Source of the DNA: Methylogaea oryzae
GTDB taxonomy: Bacteria > Pseudomonadota > Gammaproteobacteria > Methylococcales > Methylococcaceae
Length of the DNA: 64,000 bases
Reading direction: 5' to 3'
Assembly: GCF_019669985.1 (NCBI RefSeq)
Contig: NZ_AP019782.1
Coordinates: 3,404,001-3,468,000, forward strand
The notes beneath the pieces are model-generated. The model searched no databases. It was not told where the DNA came from and saw nothing but the letters and a program-made list of their open reading frames with translations. How positions within the stretch are numbered: the stretch's first letter is position 1; every line of letters starts with the position of its first letter. Shown piece by piece: positions 1 to 6,478 of this stretch. A program made the position numbers and the translations under genes.

Positions 1-1
1 G

Positions 2-52
2 GATTCTTTTCTTTGGACAAGCAAAGAAAAGAATCTCGTCCGCGGGGACGAG
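2..52. repeat. Two adjacent perfect inverted repeats downstream of nrdA
   Basis: Positions 2-15 and 22-35 are perfect 14-bp inverted arms around a 6-nt loop; immediately after, 35-41 and 46-52 form a second 7-bp hairpin. The first arm is T/A rich, the second GC rich. This could be an extragenic repeat or a terminator. Nothing in 1-317 looks coding; that stretch holds this element, a REP-like hairpin and a third palindromic repeat. Confidence 0.6.
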
Positions 53-157
53 ACCCCGCATTCAAAAACACCGCGCCGTCAGGCGCACCTTAAACATCCA
101 CTCCCTCAGCACCACTCCAGCCCTAGCCAAGAACCGGTTTTGCCACGGCTATCAACC

Positions 158-191
158 TCCCTCACCCCAACCCTCTCCCGAAGGGAGAGGG
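158..191. repeat. REP-like extragenic repeat, copy 1
   Basis: A C/T-rich lead is followed by a perfect 9-bp hairpin (171-179 with 183-191, loop gaa). A near-identical element recurs at 31721-31755 with loop gta. Such ccctctccc/gggagaggg elements are frequent extragenic repeats in gammaproteobacteria. Confidence 0.7.
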
Positions 192-261
192 AGCCGGAAG
201 CCGCGCCCATCCCAACGTTCTGGGCCAGTTCCGAAGCGCGACCGATTCGTCGCCGCCCTCC

Positions 262-292
262 GGTGGGTTACGGCCTACCGGCCTAACCCACC
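262..292. repeat. Short imperfect palindromic extragenic repeat
   Basis: ggtgggtta (262-270) pairs with taacccacc (284-292), with a partly self-complementary GC core between. It lies between the REP-like element and the nrdA stop codon. No coding potential is seen. Confidence 0.5.
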
Positions 293-317
293 CTACCTAC
301 TGGCGCGAGTTAAAGCC

Positions 318-3194
318 TTACTGGCACGCTTCGCATTCCGGATCCAGGATCGAGCAAACCTTCACCGACTCCATATCCTCGGCGATGGGTCCCGCCATCT
401 TCACGGCGTTGAGCTTGCCGTCCGCCAGGGTGCTCTTTTCCACGTGGGTGGCGCCCATGGAGCGCAGGTAGTAGGTGGTCTTCAAGCCGCGCACCCAGGC
501 CAGCTTGTACAAAGCGTCCAGCTTCTTGCCGTTGGGTTCCGACATGTACAGGTTCAAGGACTGCGCCTGGTCCAGCCATTTCTGCCGGCGCGAGGCGGCT
601 TCCACCAGCCAGCGGGCGTCCAGCTCGAAAGCGGTGGCGTACAGCGCTTTCAGGTCGGCGGGGATGCGTTCGATGGGCAGCACGCTGCCGTCGTAGTACT
701 TGAGGTCGTTGATCATCACCGAGTCCCACAGGCCGCGGCTCTTCAGGTCGCGCACCAGGTAGGGGTTGACCACGGTGAATTCGCCCGACAGGTTCGATTT
801 GACGAACAGGTTCTGGTACGTCGGTTCGATGGACTGGGACACGCCGCAGATGTTGGAGATGGTGGCCGTGGGGGCGATCGCCATGGTGTTGCTGTTGCGC
901 ATGCCGACGCTCATCACCCGCTGGCGCAGGCTGTCCCAATCCAGGGTGGCCGAGCCGTCCACCTGCAGATAGCCGCCGCGGTTCTGTTCCAGCAGGGCCA
1001 TGGAGTCTAGCGGCAATATCCCCTTGCTCCACAGCGAGCCGTCGAAGCTGGAATAGCGGCCGCGCTCTTCGGCCAGGTCGGTGCTGGCCTTGATGGCGTA
1101 GTAGCTGACCTGCTCCATGCTCTGGTCGGCGAAAGCCACTGCCGCATCGGAGGTGTAGGGAATGCGCAGCTTATAAAGCGCGTCCTGGAAGCCCATGATG
1201 CCCAGCCCCACCGGGCGGTGGCGCAGGTTGGAGCGGCGCGCCTGGGGCACGCTGTAGTAGTTGATGTCGATGACGTTGTCCAGCATGCGCATGGCGGTGG
1301 AGACGGTTTTCTCCAGCTTTTGCGCGTCCAGCACGCCGTCGTCGCTGACGTGGTTGACCAAGTTCACCGAACCCAGGTTGCACACGGCGATTTCGCTTTC
1401 GTTGGTGTGCAGGGTGATTTCCGTGCACAGGTTGGAGCTGTGCACCGTGCCGGCGTGCTGGTTGGTGTAGCGCACGTTGCACGGGTCCTTGAAGGCGATC
1501 CAGGGGTGGCCGGTTTCGAACAGCATGGACAGCATCTTGCGCCACAGCTGGCTGGCGGGCATGCGCTTGAACAGGGTCAGTTCGCCCCGGTCCACCTTGG
1601 CTTCGTATTCCTGGTAGCGCGCGTCGAAAGCGGCGCCGGTGAGGTCGTGCAAATCCGGCACGTCGTTGGGGGAGAACAGCGTCCACTGGCCTTCCTCGGC
1701 GACGCGCTTCATGAACAGGTCCGGCACCCAGTTGGCGGTGTTCATGTCGTGGGTGCGGCGGCGGTCGTCGCCGGTGTTCTTGCGCAGGTCGAGGAACTCC
1801 TCGATGTCGATGTGCCAGCTTTCCAAATAGGCGCACACCGCGCCCTTGCGCTTGCCGCCCTGGTTCACCGCCACGGCGGTGTCGTTGGCCACTTTCAGGA
1901 ACGGCACCACGCCCTGGCTCTTGCCGTTGGTGCCTTTGATGTGGGCGCCCATGCCGCGCACCGGGGTCCAGTCGTTACCCAGGCCGCCGGCGTATTTGGA
2001 CAGCAGGGCGTTGTCCTTGATGGCGCTGTAGATGCCGTCCAGGTGGTCGGGCACGGTGGTGAGGTAGCAGCTGGACAACTGCGGCCGCAGGGTGCCGGCG
2101 TTGAATAGGGTGGGGGTGGACGACATGAAGTCGAAGTTGGACAGCAGGTTGTAGAACTCGATGGCGCGGGATTCGCGGTCGATTTCGTTCATGGCCAGGC
2201 CCATGGCGACGCGCATGAAGAACGCCTGCGGCAACTCGAAGCGCACGTTGTTGCTGTGGATGAAGTAGCGGTCGTAAAGGGTTTGCAGGCCCAGGTAGGT
2301 GAACAGCAGGTCGCGCTCCGGCTTGAGGGCCGCGCCCAGGCGATCCAGGTCGTAGCGGGTCAGTTCCGGCGACAACAGCTCCAGCTCGGCGCCGCGTTTG
2401 ACGTAGGCGGCGAAATACTCCGGGTACTGCTCGGCCATGTCGTCCTGGGTGGCGTTGACGCCGACGTTGCCGAGGAAGCCCAGGGCTTCGTGGCGCATGC
2501 TGTCCAGCAGCAGGCGCGCGGCCACCTGGGAATAGTTGGGTTCCTGCTCGATGCGGGTGCGGGCGGCCATGACCAGGGTGGCGGCCACGTCTTTTTCCGG
2601 CACGCCGTCGAACAGGCCGCGGCGCGCCTCGTCGATGATCCAGGCGCCGTCCACGTCGGACAGGCCGCTGCAGGCTTCCGCCACCACTTTCTGCAAACGG
2701 GCTTCGTCCAGGGGCTTGCGGCTGCCGTCGGGCAGGGTGACGTGCAGGCAGGCCTCGCCGGCTTCCGCTTTCGGCTCCTGCTTAGCCTTTTCGGCGCGCA
2801 GGCGGGCGTGCTCCTCCCGGTAGAGCACGTAGGAGCGGGCGATACGGTGATGCTCGCCGCGCATGAGGGCCAGTTCCACCTGGTCCTGGATGTCCTCGAT
2901 GTGCATGGTGCCGCCGCCGGAAAAACGGCGTTGCAGGGCTTTCGCCACTTGCGCGGTCAACTCGGCGACGGTGTCGTGGATGCGCCGGCTGGCGGCGGCG
3001 TTGCCGCCTTCCACTGCCAGGAAAGCTTTCGTGATGGCGACGCTGATCTTATTGGCGTCGAAGGCGGTGACCTTGCCGTTGCGACGAATCACCCGCATTT
3101 CGCCCGGCATCACCGCTTGCAGTTCCGACGTGGGCACAGCGGCTTCGGGGATGACGTTGGAGGGGGTGCTGCGTACAAGGGTTTCCGTTTCCAT
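318..3194 (-). CDS. nrdA: Ribonucleoside-diphosphate reductase, class Ia alpha subunit
   Basis: Reduces ribonucleoside diphosphates to deoxyribonucleotides in the cytosol together with the radical-bearing beta subunit NrdB. The 958-aa product begins METETLVRS; an in-frame extension to 3269 would run through the NrdR boxes and is rejected. Two ATP-cone regions are visible near the N-terminus (one starting MRVIRRNGK, the next LHVTLPDGS), as in the double-cone NrdA of Pseudomonas. Active-site features are the SSCYL cysteine, the NLCTE motif with the catalytic Cys and Glu, a TYYLRS tyrosine pair, and the C-terminal redox pair in ECEACQ. No nrdB is seen in the 317 bases downstream, so the partner lies outside the window or elsewhere. 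Control by NrdR and DnaA is suggested by the sites upstream. Confidence 0.97.
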   Translation of the reverse strand: METETLVRSTPSNVIPEAAVPTSELQAVMPGEMRVIRRNGKVTAFDANKISVAITKAFLAVEGGNAAASRRIHDTVAELTAQVAKALQRRFSGGGTMHIEDIQDQVELALMRGEHHRIARSYVLYREEHARLRAEKAKQEPKAEAGEACLHVTLPDGSRKPLDEARLQKVVAEACSGLSDVDGAWIIDEARRGLFDGVPEKDVAATLVMAARTRIEQEPNYSQVAARLLLDSMRHEALGFLGNVGVNATQDDMAEQYPEYFAAYVKRGAELELLSPELTRYDLDRLGAALKPERDLLFTYLGLQTLYDRYFIHSNNVRFELPQAFFMRVAMGLAMNEIDRESRAIEFYNLLSNFDFMSSTPTLFNAGTLRPQLSSCYLTTVPDHLDGIYSAIKDNALLSKYAGGLGNDWTPVRGMGAHIKGTNGKSQGVVPFLKVANDTAVAVNQGGKRKGAVCAYLESWHIDIEEFLDLRKNTGDDRRRTHDMNTANWVPDLFMKRVAEEGQWTLFSPNDVPDLHDLTGAAFDARYQEYEAKVDRGELTLFKRMPASQLWRKMLSMLFETGHPWIAFKDPCNVRYTNQHAGTVHSSNLCTEITLHTNESEIAVCNLGSVNLVNHVSDDGVLDAQKLEKTVSTAMRMLDNVIDINYYSVPQARRSNLRHRPVGLGIMGFQDALYKLRIPYTSDAAVAFADQSMEQVSYYAIKASTDLAEERGRYSSFDGSLWSKGILPLDSMALLEQNRGGYLQVDGSATLDWDSLRQRVMSVGMRNSNTMAIAPTATISNICGVSQSIEPTYQNLFVKSNLSGEFTVVNPYLVRDLKSRGLWDSVMINDLKYYDGSVLPIERIPADLKALYATAFELDARWLVEAASRRQKWLDQAQSLNLYMSEPNGKKLDALYKLAWVRGLKTTYYLRSMGATHVEKSTLADGKLNAVKMAGPIAEDMESVKVCSILDPECEACQ

Positions 3195-3238
3195 GGTCTG
3201 GATCTCGCGTTGTAAGGTGGGATGACCGCTATGTTTAT

Positions 3239-3286
3239 ACACAATAAAGTGTGTGTCAACCGGAACCAAAGCACAATATCGTGTGC
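3239..3286 (-). promoter_or_regulatory. Tandem NrdR boxes upstream of nrdA
   Basis: Two 16-bp palindrome-like sites, acacaataaagtgtgt (3239-3254) and gcacaatatcgtgtgc (3271-3286), match the NrdR box pattern (acaCwatATatwGtgt). Their centres are 32 bp apart, about three helical turns, the spacing typical of NrdR box pairs. They lie 45-92 bp upstream of the chosen nrdA start. NrdR, bound to dATP, is known to repress nrd genes from such pairs. Confidence 0.85.
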
Positions 3287-3304
3287 TTTAACCGGTGAAC
3301 AAGC

Positions 3305-3313
3305 TGTGGATAA
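3305..3313. promoter_or_regulatory. Perfect DnaA box upstream of nrdA
   Basis: tgtggataa is an exact complement of the consensus DnaA box TTATCCACA. It lies about 110 bp upstream of the nrdA start and just beyond the NrdR pair. DnaA regulation of nrdAB is known in E. coli. A single 9-mer can occur by chance, so the position carries the argument. Confidence 0.5.
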
Positions 3314-3407
3314 TTTGTGCATGGCAGGCTGTGCCGCCATGCCGGCCATGGTGTAACATGGCGCCGCGGACGCCTCTATAACACCGAAAACAACAACGGC
3401 ACCCTCC

Positions 3408-4475
3408 ATGGAAATTTTTCGCGACTGGCTCAAGCGAGTCCTGCCCAACGCCCAAGCCATGTCCCTCACCATCCTACTGGTGATCGGCTTCGCCATCATC
3501 GTCACCCTGTCGGATATCATGCTGCCGGTGTTCGCCGCCGCCGTGCTGGCTTACCTCTTGGAAGGCATCGTCGCCTACGGCGAACGCAAGCGCATGCCGC
3601 GCACCCCGGCGGTGCTGGTGGTGTACTGCGGCTTCCTGACTTTCGTCACCTACGTGCTCATCGCCCTGCTGCCGCTGCTGTACCAGCAGGCCATGCAGCT
3701 GTTCCTGCAACTGCCCTACATGATCAACGAGGCGCAGAAAGTCGTCCTGCAGATGCCGGAACGCTATCCCAGCTTCATCACCCAGGACCAAATCCAGGAA
3801 ATCATCGCCGCCGTGCGCCGCGACCTGCTCAGCTATGGGCAGGACATGCTGAGCTACTCCTACACCAAGCTGCTCGGCGTGGCGACGTTGATCGTGTACC
3901 TCATACTGATGCCCTTGCTGATTTTTTTCTTTCTCAAGGACAAAGCCAAAATCATGGCGTGGTTCGGCCAATACCTGCCCCGCGAGCGCAACCTGTCCAC
4001 CACCGTGTGGCGGGAAGTGGACATGCAAATCGGCAACTACATCCGCGGCAAGTTTTTCGAAATCCTCATCCTGGGCTGCGTCAGCTACGTCACCTTTAGC
4101 CTGATGGGCCTCAATTACCCGGCCCTGCTGGCGGTGGCCAACGGCTTGTCGGTCATCATTCCCTACATCGGCGCCACCTTGGTGACCGTGCCGGTGCTGC
4201 TGGTGGCGTTTTTCCAATGGGGACTCAGCCACGACTTCTATTACCTGCTGCTGGCCTACGGCGTCATCCAAACGCTGGACGGCGTGCTGCTCGTGCCGTT
4301 GCTGTTCTCGGAAGCGGTCAATTTGCACCCCGTGGCCATCATCGTCGCCATCCTGTTTTTCGGCGGGCTGTGGGGCTTTTGGGGCGTATTCTTCGCCATT
4401 CCCCTGGCGACGCTGGTGCGGGCGGTGCTCAGCGCCTGGCCCCGTACCGGAAGAGAAACCCACCTCAGTTACTGA
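3408..4475 (+). CDS. AI-2E transporter family permease (PerM/YdiK type)
   Basis: A 355-aa integral membrane protein of the AI-2E transporter (PF01594) family, with the usual layout: two or three N-terminal helices, a hydrophilic amphipathic middle (about residues 95-150), then a hydrophobic half with an IIPYIGAT segment and a C-terminal GLWGFWGVFFAIPLA segment, both typical of the family. Members have been linked to autoinducer-2 export, Na+/H+ exchange or general permease roles, so the substrate is unknown. It is divergent from nrdA; the next gene starts 15 nt downstream, so they may be co-transcribed. Start MEIFRDWLKR is the first ATG after the intergenic region. Confidence 0.85.
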   Translation: MEIFRDWLKRVLPNAQAMSLTILLVIGFAIIVTLSDIMLPVFAAAVLAYLLEGIVAYGERKRMPRTPAVLVVYCGFLTFVTYVLIALLPLLYQQAMQLFLQLPYMINEAQKVVLQMPERYPSFITQDQIQEIIAAVRRDLLSYGQDMLSYSYTKLLGVATLIVYLILMPLLIFFFLKDKAKIMAWFGQYLPRERNLSTTVWREVDMQIGNYIRGKFFEILILGCVSYVTFSLMGLNYPALLAVANGLSVIIPYIGATLVTVPVLLVAFFQWGLSHDFYYLLLAYGVIQTLDGVLLVPLLFSEAVNLHPVAIIVAILFFGGLWGFWGVFFAIPLATLVRAVLSAWPRTGRETHLSY

Positions 4476-4490
4476 TGCCGCGCGGCGCCT

Positions 4491-4979
4491 ATGAACCTGG
4501 GTTTGACGGCGCAAGTGCTGGTGATCCTGGCCGCCGCCAACGGCGGGCCGGTATTCGCGCGCAACCTCTTGGGCGGCCGTTGCGCCGCCCCCGTGGACGG
4601 GGGGCGGCGACTGGCGGACGGCCAGCCCCTCTTCGGAGCCTCGAAAACCTGGCGCGGCCTGATCGCCGCGTTGCTGCTGGCCTCCGCCACCGCGCCCTGG
4701 CTGGGCTGGCCCTGGTGGCTGGGCGCCTGGGCGGCGTCCTGGAGCATGGCGGGCGACCTGTTCTCCAGCTTCCTCAAGCGCCGTCGCGGCCTACCGGCCA
4801 GCTCGCGCGCCACCGGCTTGGACCAAATCCCCGAAGCCCTGCTGCCGGCCCTGGCCCTAACGCCGTGGCTGCCGCTCGGCATAACCGAAACCCTCGCCGT
4901 CTTGACGGTGTTTTTTGCCGCGGAAATCCTGCTGTCGCCGTTGCTGTACCGGCTGGGAATACGCCGCCGGCCTTACTAG
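4491..4979 (+). CDS. CDP-archaeol synthase (CarS/DUF46)-like membrane protein
   Basis: A 162-aa protein with about four or five membrane segments. It carries family signatures GQPLFGASKTWRG (about residues 44-56) and GDLFSSFLKRRRG followed by GLDQIPE, which match the CarS (PF01864) family and resemble the CDP-diacylglycerol synthase catalytic region. Archaeal CarS transfers CTP to unsaturated archaetidic acid; bacterial homologs are annotated by similarity and their substrate is not established. It follows the AI-2E permease gene by 15 nt. The fold assignment is secure; the lipid substrate is open. Confidence 0.8.
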   Translation: MNLGLTAQVLVILAAANGGPVFARNLLGGRCAAPVDGGRRLADGQPLFGASKTWRGLIAALLLASATAPWLGWPWWLGAWAASWSMAGDLFSSFLKRRRGLPASSRATGLDQIPEALLPALALTPWLPLGITETLAVLTVFFAAEILLSPLLYRLGIRRRPY

Positions 4980-5037
4980 CCCTAGACAACAAGCCGCCCT
5001 CGATGCGCCTGATTGGCTTTGGCGCCCCCAAAGCGAC

Positions 5038-5070
5038 AAAAAAGGCCCTAGCGCGTTACGCTAGGGCCTT
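5038..5070 (-). terminator. Rho-independent terminator of tRNA-Arg
   Basis: Read on the minus strand, 12-bp arms (5059-5070 with 5042-5053) enclose a 5-nt loop and run into a U tract encoded by the A run at 5038-5043. It lies 10 nt past the tRNA 3' end. Confidence 0.85.
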
Positions 5071-5079
5071 CGATTTGAC

Positions 5080-5156
5080 TGGTGCCCCGAACACGATTCG
5101 AACGTGTGACCTTCCCCTTAGGAGGGGGACGCTCTATCCATCTGAGCTACCGGGGC
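5080..5156 (-). tRNA. tRNA-Arg (anticodon CCU)
   Basis: On the minus strand a cloverleaf folds from gccccgg (5150-5156) to the encoded CCA (5080-5082). The acceptor pairs over 7 bp with one G-U. The D arm contains agctcagatggatagagc, the anticodon stem cccc/gggg encloses loop ctcctaa, giving anticodon CCU that reads AGG, and the T loop is gttcgaatc. It is followed by its own terminator. Confidence 0.97.
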
Positions 5157-5301
5157 GTATGTGTTTGCGCATTATATCAGACGGCACCGTGACGAAATCG
5201 TCACCGCTTCCGAAACAAGCCGGAACGGCCGGTTTTGCCGCCCAGGGAAGCGCGGAGGCCGCGGCGAGCGGATCATGCCGGATCAGCGCCTTGCTTAAAG
5301 G

Positions 5302-5496
5302 CTAGGAAAGTTCGCCATCCTCGTCCACATGGATATGGACGTGTATTTTGTGGTGTTTCCCCGCGGGGATGTCCATGTCCAAGTTGACCCCATCGACGGA
5401 CTCGCTGATGGTTTCCTGGACGGCGTCCAAGCCCAGCGCTTTCGCCGCTTTTTCAAGCTGCTCGATTGCTTGGCGTTGCTTGCGGTTCATAGTCAT
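5302..5496 (-). CDS. Small hypothetical protein with His-rich tail
   Basis: A 64-aa soluble protein. The first half is a charged helix (RKQRQAIEQLEKAAKALG), the second an acidic/histidine segment around KHHKIHVHIHVDEDG that alternates His with hydrophobic residues, as in a beta strand. A strong Shine-Dalgarno (aggagg, 7 nt before the ATG) supports the start at 5496 rather than the next Met two codons later. No family is recognised. Metal binding by the His cluster is only a guess. Confidence 0.6.
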   Translation of the reverse strand: MTMNRKQRQAIEQLEKAAKALGLDAVQETISESVDGVNLDMDIPAGKHHKIHVHIHVDEDGELS

Positions 5497-6478
5497 CCGT
5501 CCCCCTCCTGCCCTAACGTCGACGGTGGCTCATGCCTAGAGCGCATCGACAAGGCCGGGCAATGGCGCGCCCTTGGCGCTAATTCGTTCATGGCTCCCAC
5601 GTTTCCCATGCCGCCGATGGTGCGCCCGCCTCCGCCCCATAGAGATGCCGCCCAACCGGACACGACACCAAACATACTCTTAGTCGAGAACCCCGTTGCC
5701 TTTTGCAGGCGAGCACCCGCCGAGGTCGTGACTGTTATCACAAAAATACTACACCGCAGACCTTAATATCCCTTTAACCATAAATCGTGCCCTATATCAT
5801 CGAAAGCCCGCCAATCCATGATTCATAATAATCAGCAGCGATCGAATACCGTATTTTTTATACACATACCGTGGCAACGGTAAATCGGGTTAGCGCAAAT
5901 CGCTGGGGTATTTTTGCGTATTGCAAAAGCGGGCACCGCCTGCGATACGACGATATTCGTTGAACGCATAACAGCCGACAACCTGCATAAAAACGCAGCG
6001 GCGACGGCCAGCACCGGCTGGCCGGGAAAAGTCTCGCAACGCCGAATGACCGCACATATTGGATGGACAATCGGCGGGGTTAATAATCGGCGCCCCGGCT
6101 CCGTGCAGGACCGCCCTTGGTTTCTGGTCGGCGGCGTCTACCCTGGAGAAGATTTTCCAACGCATGCCGGCATCAGGTATTAGTATGACGCTGCGGGCCG
6201 GGGAACGACGCCGTTTGAGCGAACGCAAAACGGTACCGCGAAATACCGGTTTAATGCTCGCCGGGCAAACCGAACACCGGCAGACCCGCGCGACGAGGGA
6301 AATTGCCTATCTTGTACGAAGATCGGTTTTTTGCGTGACCAACAAAAGCGCATGGGATAACGCCATAGCCAGATATGGCGCATCCCGCCGCTTACCGGGC
6401 ATTTAAAAGTTTGACGGCGAGTCTCGCTTTCAGTGCCGTCGGGTCGGCCGAACGAAAAACCACAAGGAGCGTTGCGCC
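5497..6478. other. 980-bp stretch without a supportable gene
   Basis: Short reading frames exist on both strands, but none has a ribosome-binding site or a recognisable protein. The stretch is locally AT-rich around 5740-5900 and is probably the leader and promoter region of the c-di-GMP protein that follows. A stem-loop is annotated at 6354-6386. Confidence 0.5.
6354..6386. other. Stem-loop upstream of the GGDEF/EAL gene
   Basis: cgccata (6361-6367) pairs with tatggcg (6374-6380) around gccaga, extended by gggat (6354-6358) with atccc (6382-6386) across small bulges. It ends about 90 nt before the start codon at 6479 and has no T run, so it is not an obvious terminator. It may be a leader-RNA structure or a binding palindrome; function unknown. 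Confidence 0.4.

Noticed and set aside
310-1032. Overlapping frame opposite nrdA with high Arg/His/Gly content
   Set aside because: It is a high-GC shadow of nrdA; NrdA motifs are intact in the chosen frame.
3195-3269. N-terminal extension of nrdA by 25 codons
   Set aside because: It would be translated from the NrdR box region, has no homologous sequence, and METETLVRS is a natural start.
5493-5741. An 82-codon minus-strand frame upstream of the small His-rich gene
   Set aside because: Low-complexity Gly/Ala composition, no recognisable family and no convincing ribosome-binding site.
6253-6290. A gggcaaaccg motif upstream of the GGDEF/EAL gene, suggestive of a GEMM-I c-di-GMP riboswitch
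   Set aside because: The second conserved block (GGGACGCAAAGC) and the flanking stems are missing, so only a short coincidental match remains.
5080-6478. tRNA-Arg followed by a noncoding stretch as an integration site of a mobile element
   Set aside because: No integrase, no repeat of the tRNA 3' end and no foreign genes were found downstream.
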